Origin: Lichenostomus cassidix
Lineage: Eukaryota > Chordata > Aves > Passeriformes > Meliphagidae
DNA length: 64,000 nucleotides
Reading direction: 5' to 3'
Assembly: GCA_008360975.2 (NCBI GenBank)
Contig: VLJF02000840.1
Span: 868,001 to 932,000, forward strand
Positions 44,334 to 57,100 of the stretch are shown here, piece by piece. Below the pieces are notes generated by a model. It saw only the letters and a list, made by a program, of their open reading frames with translations, did no database searches and was not told the origin of the DNA. Every line of letters begins with the position of its first letter. Position 1 is the first letter of the stretch. Made by a program: the position numbers and the translations under genes.

Positions 44334-47300
44334 CAATACCCAGACTCACCCCCTGCCCTCGCGGTGCTCACAACCTGGGTGTAAAGAACCTCCTCTTCCG
44401 GGGGGGCTGGGGGGACCCTGCGGGGATAACGGGGTGTCTATGGGGGTGGGGGGTTGTGGGGGTGGGGATAAAAGGGGGTTATGGCTGGAGCCCCCCACTC
44501 ACGTGTCCTGGGGCTTCCTGGTGGCTACAAAGGAAAGAGAGGAGAGGGGCTGACAATGAGGTCCCTGAAACCCCTGAAACCCTGCAGGACCTCTGACTCC
44601 CTCTGGGTTACCCGAACATTCCTGATGCCCTGCGGAAACCCTGGTCACCCCAGTCGTCCTGACCCCCCGAGCCCCAAGCCTGGCAGGGATGAAGACCCTC
44701 CAAACAGCCCCAGGACCCCTGACAGAACCCCCACCATCCCAACACCTCCCCAAACCTCACAAGACTCCGAACTGAAGTCATTGGGGGCTCCGCCCCCCCG
44801 CCAAGTCTTGGGCTGTGACCCCACCCAGCCTGGGGGCTTCCCACCCTCCCCAGGACCCCCATCCAATTTTTACCCACCCACAGGATGCCACCAGCAGCAG
44901 CCCATGATGACAACCAGGAAGACGAGAGTACCACCAACCCCTGCGGCCACTGCTGGGGACAGAAAGAGATACACTGGGGTCACCCGGAACCCCCAGCGTG
45001 TTTCACCCCCAGGACCCCATGAGACTGCACCTGTGCCCCAGTGTCCCCGCGGTGTCACCTCCAGGGCCAGCTCTGGGTTGAATGCCTGGAACACACGGTG
45101 CTCATCCAGCTGGTTGGTGGCCACACACTGGTAGGTGCCAGAATGTCCCACATCGATGTCCCCAAGCTCCAGGAGGGGACCCTGGGCCACCTCCAGCCCG
45201 TCGTGCAGCCAGGTGAAGTTGACAGGTGCTGAGCCCACCTGCACCGAGCAGCGCAGGGTCACGGGGTCACCTGCGTGCACCTGATGTTCCAGGGGGCCAG
45301 GGGTGATGGTGGCATTGGCCACGGGCACTGCGGGGACAGAGACGGGGCTGAGGGTGGGGGTGGGATGAGTGGGATGGGGAGATGGGGTGGATGGGGGGAT
45401 GGGTGGAATTGGGGATGCCGTCAGTGGGATCTCCCCCAGGCTGGTGGTCCCACTCACCCAGGACAGTGACATTCAGTGTGGGACTCTCGGCCATCCTGTC
45501 CCCATCACTGACCCAGCACTGGTAGTGGCCGCTGTCATTGTCCCCAACATGGTGTACCTCCAGGCGGTCACCAGTGCCCAGCGGTGTCCCCGAGCCCTCC
45601 CGGTGCCAGGAGAAGGACAGGGGACCTGTCCCCTCGGCCACCGTGCAGTTCAGCACCAGGCTGTCACCCAGTGCCACCTGTCCCCCAGCAGGCTGTGCTG
45701 ACAGGGAAACCCCTGAGATTGGGACCCCTGCATGGGAAGAACACCAGGGGACAGTGAATGACTTGGGGAAGACGGATCAGAGAAATGTGGGAGGACCCCA
45801 GTAAGGAAGAGTTGGGGAAGGCTTGGAAAGTGATGGAAGGGACCCCAGGGAGGTGTCTGGGGACCCAGACGGTGATGGGAGGAGCCGGGGAGCATGGGGG
45901 AACCTCAGAGGGAGGCGGGTCGACCCAGGAAGGCGAGACAGGATCCTGTGAAGGGTGAGGGGAATGGTAAAGGACACAGAAAGATAGGAAGTGATCCGAG
46001 TAGTCATGGGGGCAGACAGGCAGGGTGTCAGCGAGGGGTGGGGATCTCCAGTTGTGGCTGGGGTACCCGGGGAGGCTGTGGGGGTTGCCGTGCCCATCCC
46101 CGCACTCACTGCGCACCGTGACGCGGAGCCAGGCGCTGCTCTTCCGCACGGCCCCCCCCTCGGAGCGCACCTCGCAGCTGTAATTGCCCGAGTGGGAGAT
46201 CCCCACGGCGGGCAGCAGGAGCTGCGGGGACCCCTGCGGGCCCCCCAGCAACTGCCCGTCCTGGTAGAAGAGGTGCAGGAGGGGGGCTCGGGGCCGCAGG
46301 GGGGTGGGGGTGCTGAGGCAGCTGAGATTCAGGGGGGACCCCTCGGTGGGCTCGGGGGAACCCTCCAGCTTCAGCACCGGCACTGAGAAGAGCTCTGGAA
46401 TGGAGGTAGTGGAGATTGGGACTGTTATTTGGTGTCTATAGGTGAGAGGCTGTGGGAGTTTTGGATTTTTCGGTATTGGGGTCTCAGGGTAGGTTGTGCT
46501 GGATGTGGGGGTGTCAGGGTATCAGGTGTGGCTTTGGGGCTGCTCACCATGCACTGTCACTGTCACCGGCTCTGACTTCTCCCACAGTACATGCCACATG
46601 CCGACCCAGCCCCTGCAGCGATACCTGCCACTGTGATGCAGCTGCAGTGGGGACAGGGACAGCTCGGTCCCATGGAGAGGCTCTCTCAGCTCTTTGTCCT
46701 CGTGGTAGAAGCGCAATCCAGTGACCGATTTGTCCTTCCAGACCCGGCAGCGCAGTGTCACCGTGTCCCCCTCCAGCAGCACCCGCACTGGCACCTGCAG
46801 CACCAGCCAGTCTGTGGGACAGGGGGGTCCTGTCACACCAGGGGGCTCCAGGGGGCACTGAGGGGTGCAAGGCCACCCAGAGCCCTCAGAGCCCTCCAGG
46901 GGAACACCATCCCCATCTTACCCCTCACCATTTAAGACTTTCACAGAGGGGCTGCGCCAAGTGCCAGGTCTGTCACATCTGTAGGTGCCAATCCCATTGA
47001 CAGTGAGGTTGTTGGGTCCCTTCTGCCACCAACGCTTCTCGTCCTTGTACCAGGTGGTGGCACCGGGAGGCCCCAAGACCTGGCAGGTCAGTGTCACTCT
47101 GTCCCACAGCACCGCTGGTGTCCAGGGGGGATCCACGAGGAGCTGGGTGGTCTGGGCACCTGTGGGTGACAGGGGACACCAGCCTGCCAGGGCTGGCACA
47201 GGGCTGGGGACAGCAGGGCAGGGACATGGCATCCCCCAAGGACTCACCAGCAAGGCCGAGGGTCTGGGCTGGAAGGGAGAAGGGAGAGGGTTGGGTGGGG

Positions 47301-47908
47301 GTGGCACCATGGGAACAGCAGCACCGGGGGAGGAGTTGTAGGGGCTGTCCCCACACTGGCCCTGCAGGGATAACCTGGTGGCACAGAGGTCTCATGGATT
47401 CAGACATTTGGCCACCCCAGGCTGAGGAAGGCCATCAGGACACTGTGGACACCCTGGCCACGGGGACACCACCATGCTGGCACGGGTTCTCCCAACAGCC
47501 CCACAGGCTCTGTCCCCACAGCCACATCCCCAGGGCCCTCTTCCCAAGATTCCATTTTGATGGCACCTGTCTGCATGGCCCCTTGGTGAGCTTCCCCTTT
47601 TCCCTGTCCCATGTACCCACAGCTGCCCCAGCCCCATGATGCCTCTCCTCAAACCTTCGTCCTCCCATTTCTCTTTCCTCTTTCCTGTCCCCACAGGTGC
47701 CCCACTTCCCCAGTCACACCAGTGTCCACCACCAAGGACTGGCTTTGGTGGCATTGGAGACCTCAGGGGACCCCACAGCCCCCTTGTGCCCCCTCCCCAC
47801 TGCTCTCTGCCTCACCAGGGCCATCCCTGGGGCATCAGTCCTGTGCCCAGGGCACTCACCGAACAGGAGCAGTGCCATCTTCCTGGCCATCCCGGTGTCC
47901 CCGGCCAT
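44123..47908 (-). CDS. R8: inhibitory FcR/FCRL-like receptor, five Ig domains, three ITIMs
   Basis: Exons: leader 47860-47908 and 47248-47268 (21 bp), D1 46929-47159, D2 46548-46811, D3 46110-46394, D4 45458-45727, D5 45031-45327, TM 44878-44949, tail 44503-44524, 44350-44417 and 44123-44241. The sum is 565 codons plus stop, all in phase. The TM exon is 72 bp against 84 in every other copy, so the membrane segment (GVGGTLVFLVVIMGCCWW) is four residues shorter and cysteine-rich. ITIMs are VLYTQV, VTYAEL and GIYGNV. The last tail exon has a GQQ-type glutamine repeat (CAACAGGGG units). The leader differs slightly (LLLF for LLLW). Its tail is of the R4 type (STARAG), not the R1 type. It sits at the left side of the palindrome, head to head with R9. 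Confidence 0.83.
44297..44333 (-). repeat. (GGGACA)n intronic repeat
   Basis: GTCCCT hexamers on the plus strand between tail exons 2 and 3 of R8. Confidence 0.65.
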
Positions 47909-47973
47909 CCAGGCTGGTTGTCACAGTCTGCTGCGGCCACTTGGCCCCAGAGTGGTGGTTGTACATGTGAACG

Positions 47974-47993
47974 GGAAGGAAGCGAGTTCACAT
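47974..47993 (-). promoter_or_regulatory. ETS core upstream of R8
   Basis: GGAAGGAAGCGAGTTCACAT on the plus strand, 66 bp upstream of the ATG; the half-site has drifted from AGGTCA to AGTTCA. Confidence 0.35.
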
Positions 47994-49199
47994 CTCATCT
48001 CCACGTGTTGATGGCACATTGTGGGGGCAGGGTGGTGACAGACTGGGGACATGGTGGAACATAATGGGGACTTGATGTTGGGGACATGGTGTTCCCAGGC
48101 ATGGGGGGCTCAGGGGATGTGGGGAGCTCAGGATGGGTGTCCCGGGGCAATGGGGCTCCAGGGAATGGAGGTCCTGAGGAGGAGGACTCACAGGGAATGG
48201 CTGTCTGGGGACTGGGGGTCCCCATGCAGGGGGAGTTCAAGGATGGGGGTCCCAGGGGAACATGGTAACCCTGCATTGGAGTCATGGCATGTGGGTCCCA
48301 GGGACAGGGGTGTGGGGGAAAATGGAGGGACCCTTGGGAATAGGGGATCCTTGGGGAATGGGGGCCCATTGGATCAAGGGAATGGGGGTCCCAGGAACCA
48401 GGAATCCTGTTATGGTGGTTCCAGGGAGGTGGGACCTAAGGAATGGGGGTCCTATTTTTGGGTTCCCAGGTCAATAGGGTTCCAGGGATGGCCAGTGTCT
48501 GGGTGGGCATGTGGGTTGAGCTCCTTCACTGTGTGACTCAGATTTTGGGTTGACCCAGGGCACAGCAAAGCCCCCCAGCTTGGGGAGCACCTCATCAGGA
48601 TACTGAGAGTATCTGATGTACTCCAGGGATGAGCTGTTTCCCTCCCTAAGGTTTTTCCTTTCTCCATTTCTTTTTTTTCCTTATTTTCCCCATTTTCAGT
48701 CTACCTACCCATCCATCCCACTCCCTGACTCAGCAATCCTAGGGAGCACCTGGGCACGGAAGTGGTTGGAGAGACCCCAGGGAGAGGTAAAAGGGAGTGA
48801 GGGGCGCAGGGAGCAGCACAGTGGGGCTGTGGGGACTGTGGGGGATGCAGGTGTCCGGCTGTGTTCCCAACACTTTCCCTTCCCTTTCCTGAAGCAGAAG
48901 GAAGAGGCTGTTTGTGCTTAGAGTCAGATGAGGGGGTGTTTCTGTCCTGGGGGCCACATCCCGGTGGATCCTGTCTTGTTGGGGTCGCTGTTCTGGTGGT
49001 GACACATCCTGGGGGAATCCAGTCCAGGGGGTGAAACATCCTGGACAGGAGGATCGTGGTCTGGGGAAGGGCAGATCTGGGAGTGTCCCTGCACATTCCC
49101 TGAGTCCTGCATGTCCCAAAGGTGGCACAACCTGGGGACCCCTGTCCATCCAACTGTGGGGCTCAGCCATGGCACAGCCCCACTGCACAGGGATGGGCA
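47994..49199. other. R8 upstream region
   Basis: G-rich block mirrored, inverted, at about 52680-54050 upstream of R9. The ISRE-like stretch near 48874-48888 is degraded (TTTCCC TTCCC TTTCC). No gene is seen. Confidence 0.5.
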
Positions 49200-49229
49200 T
49201 TGGCCAGCCCTGCTCTGGCCAACCCCAGG

Positions 49230-50082
49230 GGCAGCCAGCACCTGAGGCTCCCACCTGCCCCCTTGGCCCCTTTGATTCTCACAGCTTTAGAGCTGCTCAA
49301 AGGTGAGAGTTGTGTGGGGGAAAAAGGCCTGGCTGTGGTTTACTCAGCCCTGCAAGAAGCACAGAAACCAATTGGAGCTCAAGCAGTGGCTTTGTGAGGG
49401 CCTTTGATGGCTTTCAGAGCAGGGCTGGGTGGAAACCAACCGTGCAGGGGCAGCTGTGAGGGAACCAGTCTGGAAATGCAGCAATCGATCATTTTGTCCC
49501 TCTGGCCAAGGGACTGAGAGAGCCCCAGAACTCCTGCAAAGACAAGAACAATCTGCTCAAAAACCTGACCTGGACACTCCTCCATCCTGGCTCAAACCCA
49601 CAGCCTTTCGGAAGCTCCCAGAAAGAATGTTTGGTTTCTGACTGTGGCCACCAGATGAGAGGGAAAAGTGTGGAAATATTGAACAGGGGCTGCAGACATG
49701 GATCCTGGGATCACAGGCGTGAGAGCAGGAGCAGGGAGTGCCCAGGCAGGGGAATTCAGGGCAGGATGGAGGGGATTTATCAGGGAATCACACCCTGAGG
49801 GACACACGGGCATTTCCACAGATTCCTGGGCAGTGATCCAAGAAGGGACAGAGTTGTTACTTTTAGGGAGCAGAATCCATGGGAAGTAAATCAAGTCTCA
49901 TGGTTGGAATGGGAAAATTGTGAAGAATACCTAAATATGGCCCAACAAAAGTCTTCCTTATGTTTTATGGGTATGTTGCTGCCCAAAAGACAGGGAACAA
50001 TCACATGGACCTGTTGGATACTCAGGGAGATTCCACACTCTGTATTATCCACAGGCAAATGCTGCTGTGGGATGCACCAATG
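49230..50082 (+). repeat. left arm of large inverted repeat
   Basis: About 850 bp whose reverse complement lies at about 51757-52640. Matching landmarks: GAGACTTGATTTACTTCCCATGG (51919) against its complement near 49877-49900, and the AACCAATTGGAGCTCAAGCA segment near 49367-49385 against about 52465-52482. Similarity continues outward into the upstream regions of R8 and R9. Confidence 0.8.
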
Positions 50083-50145
50083 GGCTCCTAAAGGGAACCA
50101 TAAAGATTTGTGGCTGTGGATGGACCTCCTCTTGAAAGTTAAGAT

Positions 50146-50237
<92 letters not shown>

Positions 50238-51756
50238 TCCTTCCTTATTTATTTCTTCCTTTCTTTCTCTCTCTCCCTTTCTCTCCCTCTCTCTCTCTCT
50301 CCCTCTCTCTCTCAGGGAATTTTTTCCCCATTTGTTGCCTAAGAGATGGGAAGGAGGAGTACTTAAGAGACAAAAGATGTAGCCAGGATGCGGAGGAGAG
50401 GGAAGGAGTGCAGTTTGCTGCAGTCTCTTAGCTGGGGGGTTTTCTCTTGGGAAGTGCAAAGATACGGTGAGACTTGGCTGGGGGTCAGGGGCTTGGCTCA
50501 GCCCTCTCAGCACTCTCTTGCTCTCTTGCTCTCAGGGGGATGGCAGGAGAGATGTTTGTGGTCTTGGTGCTGGGCTGTGCCTGGGGTGAGAATTCACTGC
50601 TACTGCGGAGTTTTGTCCTTCACTGCTTCTCCGTACCATGGGTGAGCCTTTGCTCATAAGAGCAGCTGTTGAACTGGGATGTTTACAACACCCAACCTCA
50701 CTGGGAGCGACCCTCACCATCTGCTTGGGTGCCTCGGGGGAAACCCAGGACCCTGACCGCCTTCCCTTCTCTGGAGGGAGTTTCTCCCTGGTGCTTGCGG
50801 GAGCTCAGCTGCAGCTGCCTAGCCTGGCTGTCTTCCTGCCAGTGTTGTGGCAGTTTTTGCTACACTTTCACTCGACACCCTGCATCTGCCCCAACCCCTG
50901 CGGCTCTTGCCAGGGCTTCAGAGTTTTGTCCACACTTTGTTTGCCACCCTGGGTGTGCTCGGCTCTGCTGTTCCAGCCCACTGCTCTGAGGTTCCTGCTA
51001 CAGTCCAGCTCACCACCCGCAGTGGCACTCAGACCAGCTGCTCCCCGTGAGTTTCGCAAAGGAAGCCATTGTCTCTCATTCTCTGTCACCTGAGCCGCCA
51101 TTGCCAGGTGGAGAGGCGGCTGATCTCGCTCCACAGCGCCCCCTGCAGCCGCGGGGGAATCATTGCACCTGAGCTGCCCAGCTGGGAGCCAACAGCGCCC
51201 CTGCCGGCTGTGACTGTAACTGCACCGAATGGGGAAAGAGTCAGACATGGGGGTGGTTCTGTCCTGGGGGGCACATCCAGGGGGGTCCTGTCCTGGGGGA
51301 AAAGAGCTCTTCTGGTGTGGTGACACATCTGGGTGGAGGTCTGGTCATGGGGGGTCCTTGCTCTGGGGCTGACACATCCCAGGGGAATCCTGACCACCTC
51401 CCCATCACCTGTGGGGCACTGTGACCTCTGAAGTGCCCCAACTTCAGACATGTCCTCTAATGACCTTGCCTGGACAATGGCAATTCTCAGACTAAATTGG
51501 ATTGAATTCCCTTATTCCCAATTGGTTGAGACAAAATTACACATCCGTAGGATACAAGTAAAATGCTTTTGCCACACCTTTTTTTATGAGTAAAGAAAAC
51601 AAACTCAGCCAAATCAAACTGACAAAGATAAAATGGCCTGGTTTATAGGATCTTTTTGAGAGTTGGTCTCCAAACAAGTCGCACACAATATAAACAAAAA
51701 GAAATCACAAAGCACTGAGACTATATGGTTTGCTTTAGGACTCTATTCGTGCATCC
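50083..51756. other. palindrome spacer, no gene
   Basis: It contains a pyrimidine microsatellite and, at about 51100-51240, a diverged segment resembling the interior of the ERVL-like LTRs (CCACAGCGCCCCCTGCAGCCGC). No supported gene. Confidence 0.5.
50145..50312 (+). repeat. (CTTT)n / (CT)n microsatellite
   Basis: About 24 TTTC units, followed by CTTC and CT-rich stretches. It lies near the centre of the palindrome. Open frames through it are artefacts. Confidence 0.95.
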
Positions 51757-52640
51757 CACAGCAGCATTTGCTTTGGATAGTACGGAGTGTGGAATCTCCC
51801 TGCCGTCCAACAGGTCCATGCAATTGTTTCCTGTCTGCTGGGCAGCAACACACCCCACAAGGAAGGCTTTTGTTGGGACACATTTAGGAACTCTTCCCAA
51901 CTTTTCTCATTCGCACCCTGAGACTTGATTTACTTCCCATGGATTCTGCTCCCAAAAATGGAACAACTCTTTCCATCCTTGGACCACTGCACAGGAATCT
52001 GTGGAAATGCCCGTGTATCCCTCAGGGTGTGATTCCCTGGTAAATCCCCTCCATCCTGCCCTGAATTCCCCTGCCTGGGCACTCCCTGCTCCTGCTCTCA
52101 CCCCGGTGTTCCCAGGATCCATTTGTGCAGCCCCTGATCAATATTTCCACACTTTTCCCTCTTGTCTGGTGGCCACAGCCAGAGCCCAACATTCTTTCTG
52201 GGAGACTCCGAAGGGCTGCAGGTTTTGGACAGGAAGGAGGAGTGTCCAGGTCAGGTCGTTTAGCATATTGTTGTCTTTGCAGGAGTTCTGGGGCTCTCTC
52301 AGTCCCTTGACCAGAGGGATTTTGTCCCCTCATTCCCTTGGCCAGAGGGACAAAATGATCAATTGCTGCATTTCCAGACTGGTTCCCTCCCAGCTGCCCC
52401 TGCAGAGTTGGTTTCCACCCAGCCCTGCTCTGAAAACCATCAAAGGCCTTCGCAAAGCCATTGCTTGAGCTCCAATTGGTTTCTGTGCTTCTTGCAGAGC
52501 TGAGCAAACCACAGCCAGGCCTTTTCCCCCACACAATTCACACCTTTGAGCAGCTCTAAAGCTGTGAGAATCAAAGCCAGGGGGGCAAGTGGGAGCCTCA
52601 GAGCAGGGCTGGCAAAAGCCGCTCTTCTAAAGTCAGCTCC
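51757..52640 (-). repeat. right arm of large inverted repeat
   Basis: Reverse complement of 49230-50082, diverged by roughly a tenth by eye. Confidence 0.8.
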
Positions 52641-52679
52641 AGTTTTCCATCCCAGTGCTGGGGGGAGGGTTCAGGATTG

Positions 52680-54050
52680 TCCTCACATGTTCTGAACAGA
52701 GGAGGGACAGTCAGGGGGGTCACAAGTATTTCATGTGGAAGGTGTCATCCTCATCCTGGTTCCCAGCATTGAGGCCCTGCAGGGGGAGTGAGGGGTGGTG
52801 GTTATGGGACGTTGTGGGGGTTTCTGTTACTCCTGTGGGGGCTTCTTACCCACAGAAGGGCCTTGGGGGTCTGCAAGATTGGAGGGGAAGGGGCTGCACC
52901 TTGGGGCTCCAGAAGGGGGACTGGGGGCTCCCAAACTAAAGAGGTGCTGATAAGGGGGACATAGAGGGGATGGGGCATTTCCCAAGCTGTGGCACCCCAG
53001 AGGTCACAATGCCCCACTGGGGACACTGGAGATTCCAGGGCCTTCCCTGGACTGGAGATTCCAGGATGTGTCACCCCCAGAACAGGGACCCCCCAGGACA
53101 GGACCTCCCTAGATGTGCCCCCCAGCAATGATCCTGCCCCTGTCTTGCAATTCCCAGCACAAACAGCCTCTTCCTTCTGCTGCAGGAAAGGGAAAGTGTT
53201 CAGCCAGACAGCTCCATCACCAACAGCCCCCACAGCCCCCCCACCCCTCCCTGAAACCTCTGCACTCCTTTTTACCCCAGCCTTTCCCTGCTCAGTTTCT
53301 CCCCGGGATTGCTGAGACAGGGGCTGGGGCAGGGCAAGATGGGGGTGGTAGCGTGAAAATGTGGAAAATAAGAAAAAAAAGAAACAGAGAAAGGAAAAAT
53401 CCTCACAGGTGAATGGCACATTCCAGGAGTACATTGGATACCTTCAGTGTCCTCATGCGGTGTCCCCCAAGCTGGGGGCTTTGCTGTGCCCTGGGTCACC
53501 CCAAAATCTGAGTCACCCAATGAAGGAGCTCAACCCACATGCCCAACCAGACACTGCCCATCCCTCAGACCCCCATTCCCCATGGAAACGAAAAATAGGA
53601 CCCCCATTCCTTAGGTCCCACCTCCCTGGCACCACCATAACAGGATTCCTGGTGCCCAGGACCCTCATTCCCTTGATCCAATGGGCCCCCATTCCCCAAG
53701 AATCCCCTATTCCCTAGGGGTCCCCCCATTTCCTCCACACCCCTGTCCCCGGGACCCACATGCCATGACTCCAATCCATGGTTACCATGTTCCCCTGGGA
53801 CCCCCATCCTTGAAACCCCCTGCATGGGGACCCCCAATCCCCAGACAGCCATTCCCTGTGAGTCCTCCTCCTCAGGACCTCCATTCCCTGGAGCTCCATT
53901 GCCCTGGGACACCCATCCTGAGCTCCTCACATCCCCTGAGACCCCCATGCGTGGGAACACCGTGTCCCCATCATGTCCCCATCATGTCCCCACCCTGCCC
54001 CCAGCCTGTCCCCACCCTCCCCTGACCAAGGGCCACCCACACGTGGAGAC
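52680..54050. other. R9 upstream region
   Basis: Inverted counterpart of the R8 upstream region, including the GGGACCCACATGCCATGACTCCA segment. No gene is seen. Confidence 0.5.
53186..53195 (+). promoter_or_regulatory. partial ISRE-like element upstream of R9
   Basis: GAAAGGGAAA: two of the three GAAA cores, in the sense of R9, about 0.96 kb upstream of its start. Confidence 0.3.
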
Positions 54051-54056
54051 GAGACC

Positions 54057-54073
54057 TGACCTCGCTTCCTTCC
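54057..54073 (+). promoter_or_regulatory. ETS core plus half-site upstream of R9
   Basis: TGACCTCGCTTCCTTCC on the plus strand, 84 bp upstream of the used ATG and 66 bp upstream of the ancestral start position, where GTG now stands at 54139. Confidence 0.4.
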
Positions 54074-54156
54074 CCTTAATCCGAAGAACCACCACCCAGG
54101 GGACAGTCGGTGCAGTCATTGTGTGACAGCCAGCCAGGGTGGCTGAGGACACCGGG

Positions 54157-57100
54157 ATGGCCGGGAAGGTGGCACTGCTCCTGTGGGGTGAGTACCCTGG
54201 GCACAGGCCTGATGCCCCAGGGATGGCCCTGGTGAGGCAGAGAGCAGTGGGGAGGGGGCACAGGGGGGCTGTGGGGTCCCCTGAGATCCCCAGTGCCAGC
54301 AGAGAAAGTCCATGGGAGTGGACCCTGGTGTGACTGGGGCCATGGGGTGGCTGTGGGGACAAGAGCAGGGTACAGGAATGGGGGGAATGAGTTGTAAGGA
54401 GAGGCATCACAGGGCTGGACCAGCTGTGGGTACAGGGGAGAAAGATGCAGGCACAGGGACAAGGGGATAAGCAACATGAGGATAGCCCATGGGGACAGAT
54501 GCCATCGCAATGGGATCATAGGCACAGAGCCATGGGGATGTGGAGGTGCAGCAATGTGCTGTGGGACTGTGGGACCATTGCCAGGATGGTGGTGTCACCG
54601 TGGCCAGGGTGTCCACAGTGTCCTCATGTCCTGCCTCAGCCCAGGGTGGCCAAATGTGTCCCTGTCCACAAGACCTCTGGGCCACACCAGAGTCCCCATG
54701 GGGACTGCTGGGGACAACCCCACACCCTGTCCCCGGGTGCCTCTGACCTCATGGTGCCACCCCCACCTAGACCCTCTTCTTTCTCCCTTCCAGCCCAGAC
54801 CCTCAGCCTCGCCGGTGAGTCCCCATGCAGATGCCATGTCCCTGCCCCACTGTCCCCAGCCATGTGCTGGCCATGGCAGGCTGGTGTCCCCTGTCACTTG
54901 CAGGTGCACAGACAACCACCCAGCTCCTCGTGGATCCCTCCTGGACAGCAGCAGTGCTGTGGGACCAAATGACACTGACCTGCCGGGGCTTGGGGACTGC
55001 CGGTGCCACCACCTGGTACAAGGATGGGCAGTGCTGGTGGCAGGATGCAGCTGACCACTTCCTTGTCACTGAGAGTGGTACCTACAATTGTCAAACACAT
55101 GGCACCAGGCGCAGCCCCACCGTGAGGGTCTTAAATGGTGAGCAGGGGATGGGGATGGATGGCCCACTGATGGCTCTGGGTGGGCTCTGCTGTGTGGCTG
55201 GCCTCACACTGCTCCTGTGGCGAAAGTCTGTCCCCTTTACACAGGAACATCCCAGTGCTTCCCTGTGCATCCCAGTGTGATGGGAACACCATGGAGATGC
55301 TGGTGCAATGGGGCGATCCCTGGTCTCCCTGGGATCCTTCCACACAATGGAGACTCCCCCAGTGGTCCCTGGTGCCTTGGGGTCCCACCTTGGACCCTTC
55401 TCAAGCCCCTCAGTGCAATGGGCTTCTCCCTGTCCCACAGACCGGCTGGTGCTACAGGTGCCAGCAGGGCCACTGCTGGAGGGGGACAAGGTGACACTGC
55501 GCTGCCGGGTCAGGAAGGACACGTCGGTCAGCAGAGTGCAATTTTACCATGACAGGACGGAGCTGGGGGGCTATCCCAGGAGGACTGAGCTGCCCCTGTC
55601 CCGCCTGAAGCTGCACCACAGTGGCAGCTACCACTACAGTGGCTTGGTGAGCAGCGGCCTGTCAGTGTCAGTGTCAGAGCCAGTGACAGTGCACGGTAAG
55701 CACCCCACAGCTGGAACTCCAATAACGAGACATCCTCGCAGCCAGCAGACTCAGAGACTTCCCAGCAGACTCAGAGTCACATCCCCACCTCCCATCTCCT
55801 TCCCAGAGCTCTTCACGGTGCTGGTGCTGGAGCTGGAGGGTTCCACCGAGCCCACCGAGGGGTCCCCCCTGAATCTCAGCTGCCTCAGCACCCCCAGCCC
55901 CCTGCGGCCCCGAGCCCCCCTCCTGCACCTCTTCTACCGGGACGGGCAGTTGCTGGGGGGCCCGCAGGGGTCCCCGCAGCTCCTGCTGCCCGCCGTGGGG
56001 GTCTCCCACTCGGGCAGTTACAGCTGCGAGGTGCGCTCCGAGGGGGGGGCCGTGCGGAAGAGCAGCGCCCGGCTCCGCGTCACGGTGCGCAGTGAGTGCG
56101 GGGATGGGCACGGCAACCCCCACAGCCTCCCCGGGTACCCCAGACACTGCCTCACTCTCTCTCTACCTGCCTCCTTGCCTTCCCCAGGTCCCTCCTCCGT
56201 CCTCCCATGAGTGTCCCTGGTCCCTGCATCCCTCACCTCGACCCCAAACCACTCCCCCCGTGCACCTCTCCCTCTCTTAGGTCTCGCCATTATTCAAAGA
56301 TCCCACCATCCCTGTCTGGCTCCCCAAAACCTTCCCTGTGGTACCCTCCAACCCACTCCATGTCTCCCCTTCCTAACATTCCATGCCTTCCTGGGGTCCC
56401 TTCCACCCCTTTCCAAGCCTCCCCATCTCTAGTCATCCTTCTTCCTCACTGGGATCCCCCCGCCCCTCTCTGATCCTCCCTTTCCTGAGTCCCTCACTGC
56501 TATCTGGTGTCCCTCATCCCTCTAGGAGGGTCCCCCATTCCCTTTGTCTCCCCCACAGGGATCTCAGTATCAGGGGTGTCCCTGTCAGCACAGCCCCCCA
56601 ATGGACAGGTGGCACTGGGTGACGGCCTGGTGCTGAACTGCACAGTGGCCGCAGGGACAGGTCCTCTGTCCGTCTCCTGGCACCGGGAGGGCTTGGTGAC
56701 ACCGCTGGGCACTGGACCCCGCCTGGAGCTGCGCCACGTTGGGGACAATGACAGCGGCCACTACCAGTGTCGGGCCAGCAATGGGGACAGCATGGCTGAG
56801 AGCCCCACACTGAATGTCACTGTTCTGGGTGAGTGGGACCCTCGGGCTGGGGTGATCCCATCCATGGAATTCCCCATCCCACCTCATCTCCCCCACACCA
56901 TCCCCAACACACCCCAGGTCACAGCCTCACCCCTGCATGTCACAGTCCCAGGTAACTGAGACCATCTGGGTCCAGATATCTCCACCCAGGACATCCCACC
57001 CATGGCTCCCTCATCCCACCTGTCACATCCCACACCCCACATCAAGTCACAGTCACCCTATTGAGCGTGACCCTCCTGAGTGAGCGGGACACTGAGGATT

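Noticed and set aside
49904..50431. 175-residue open frame through the microsatellite
   Set aside because: Its second half is translated CTTT repeat and the first half is palindrome-arm sequence without any known domain.
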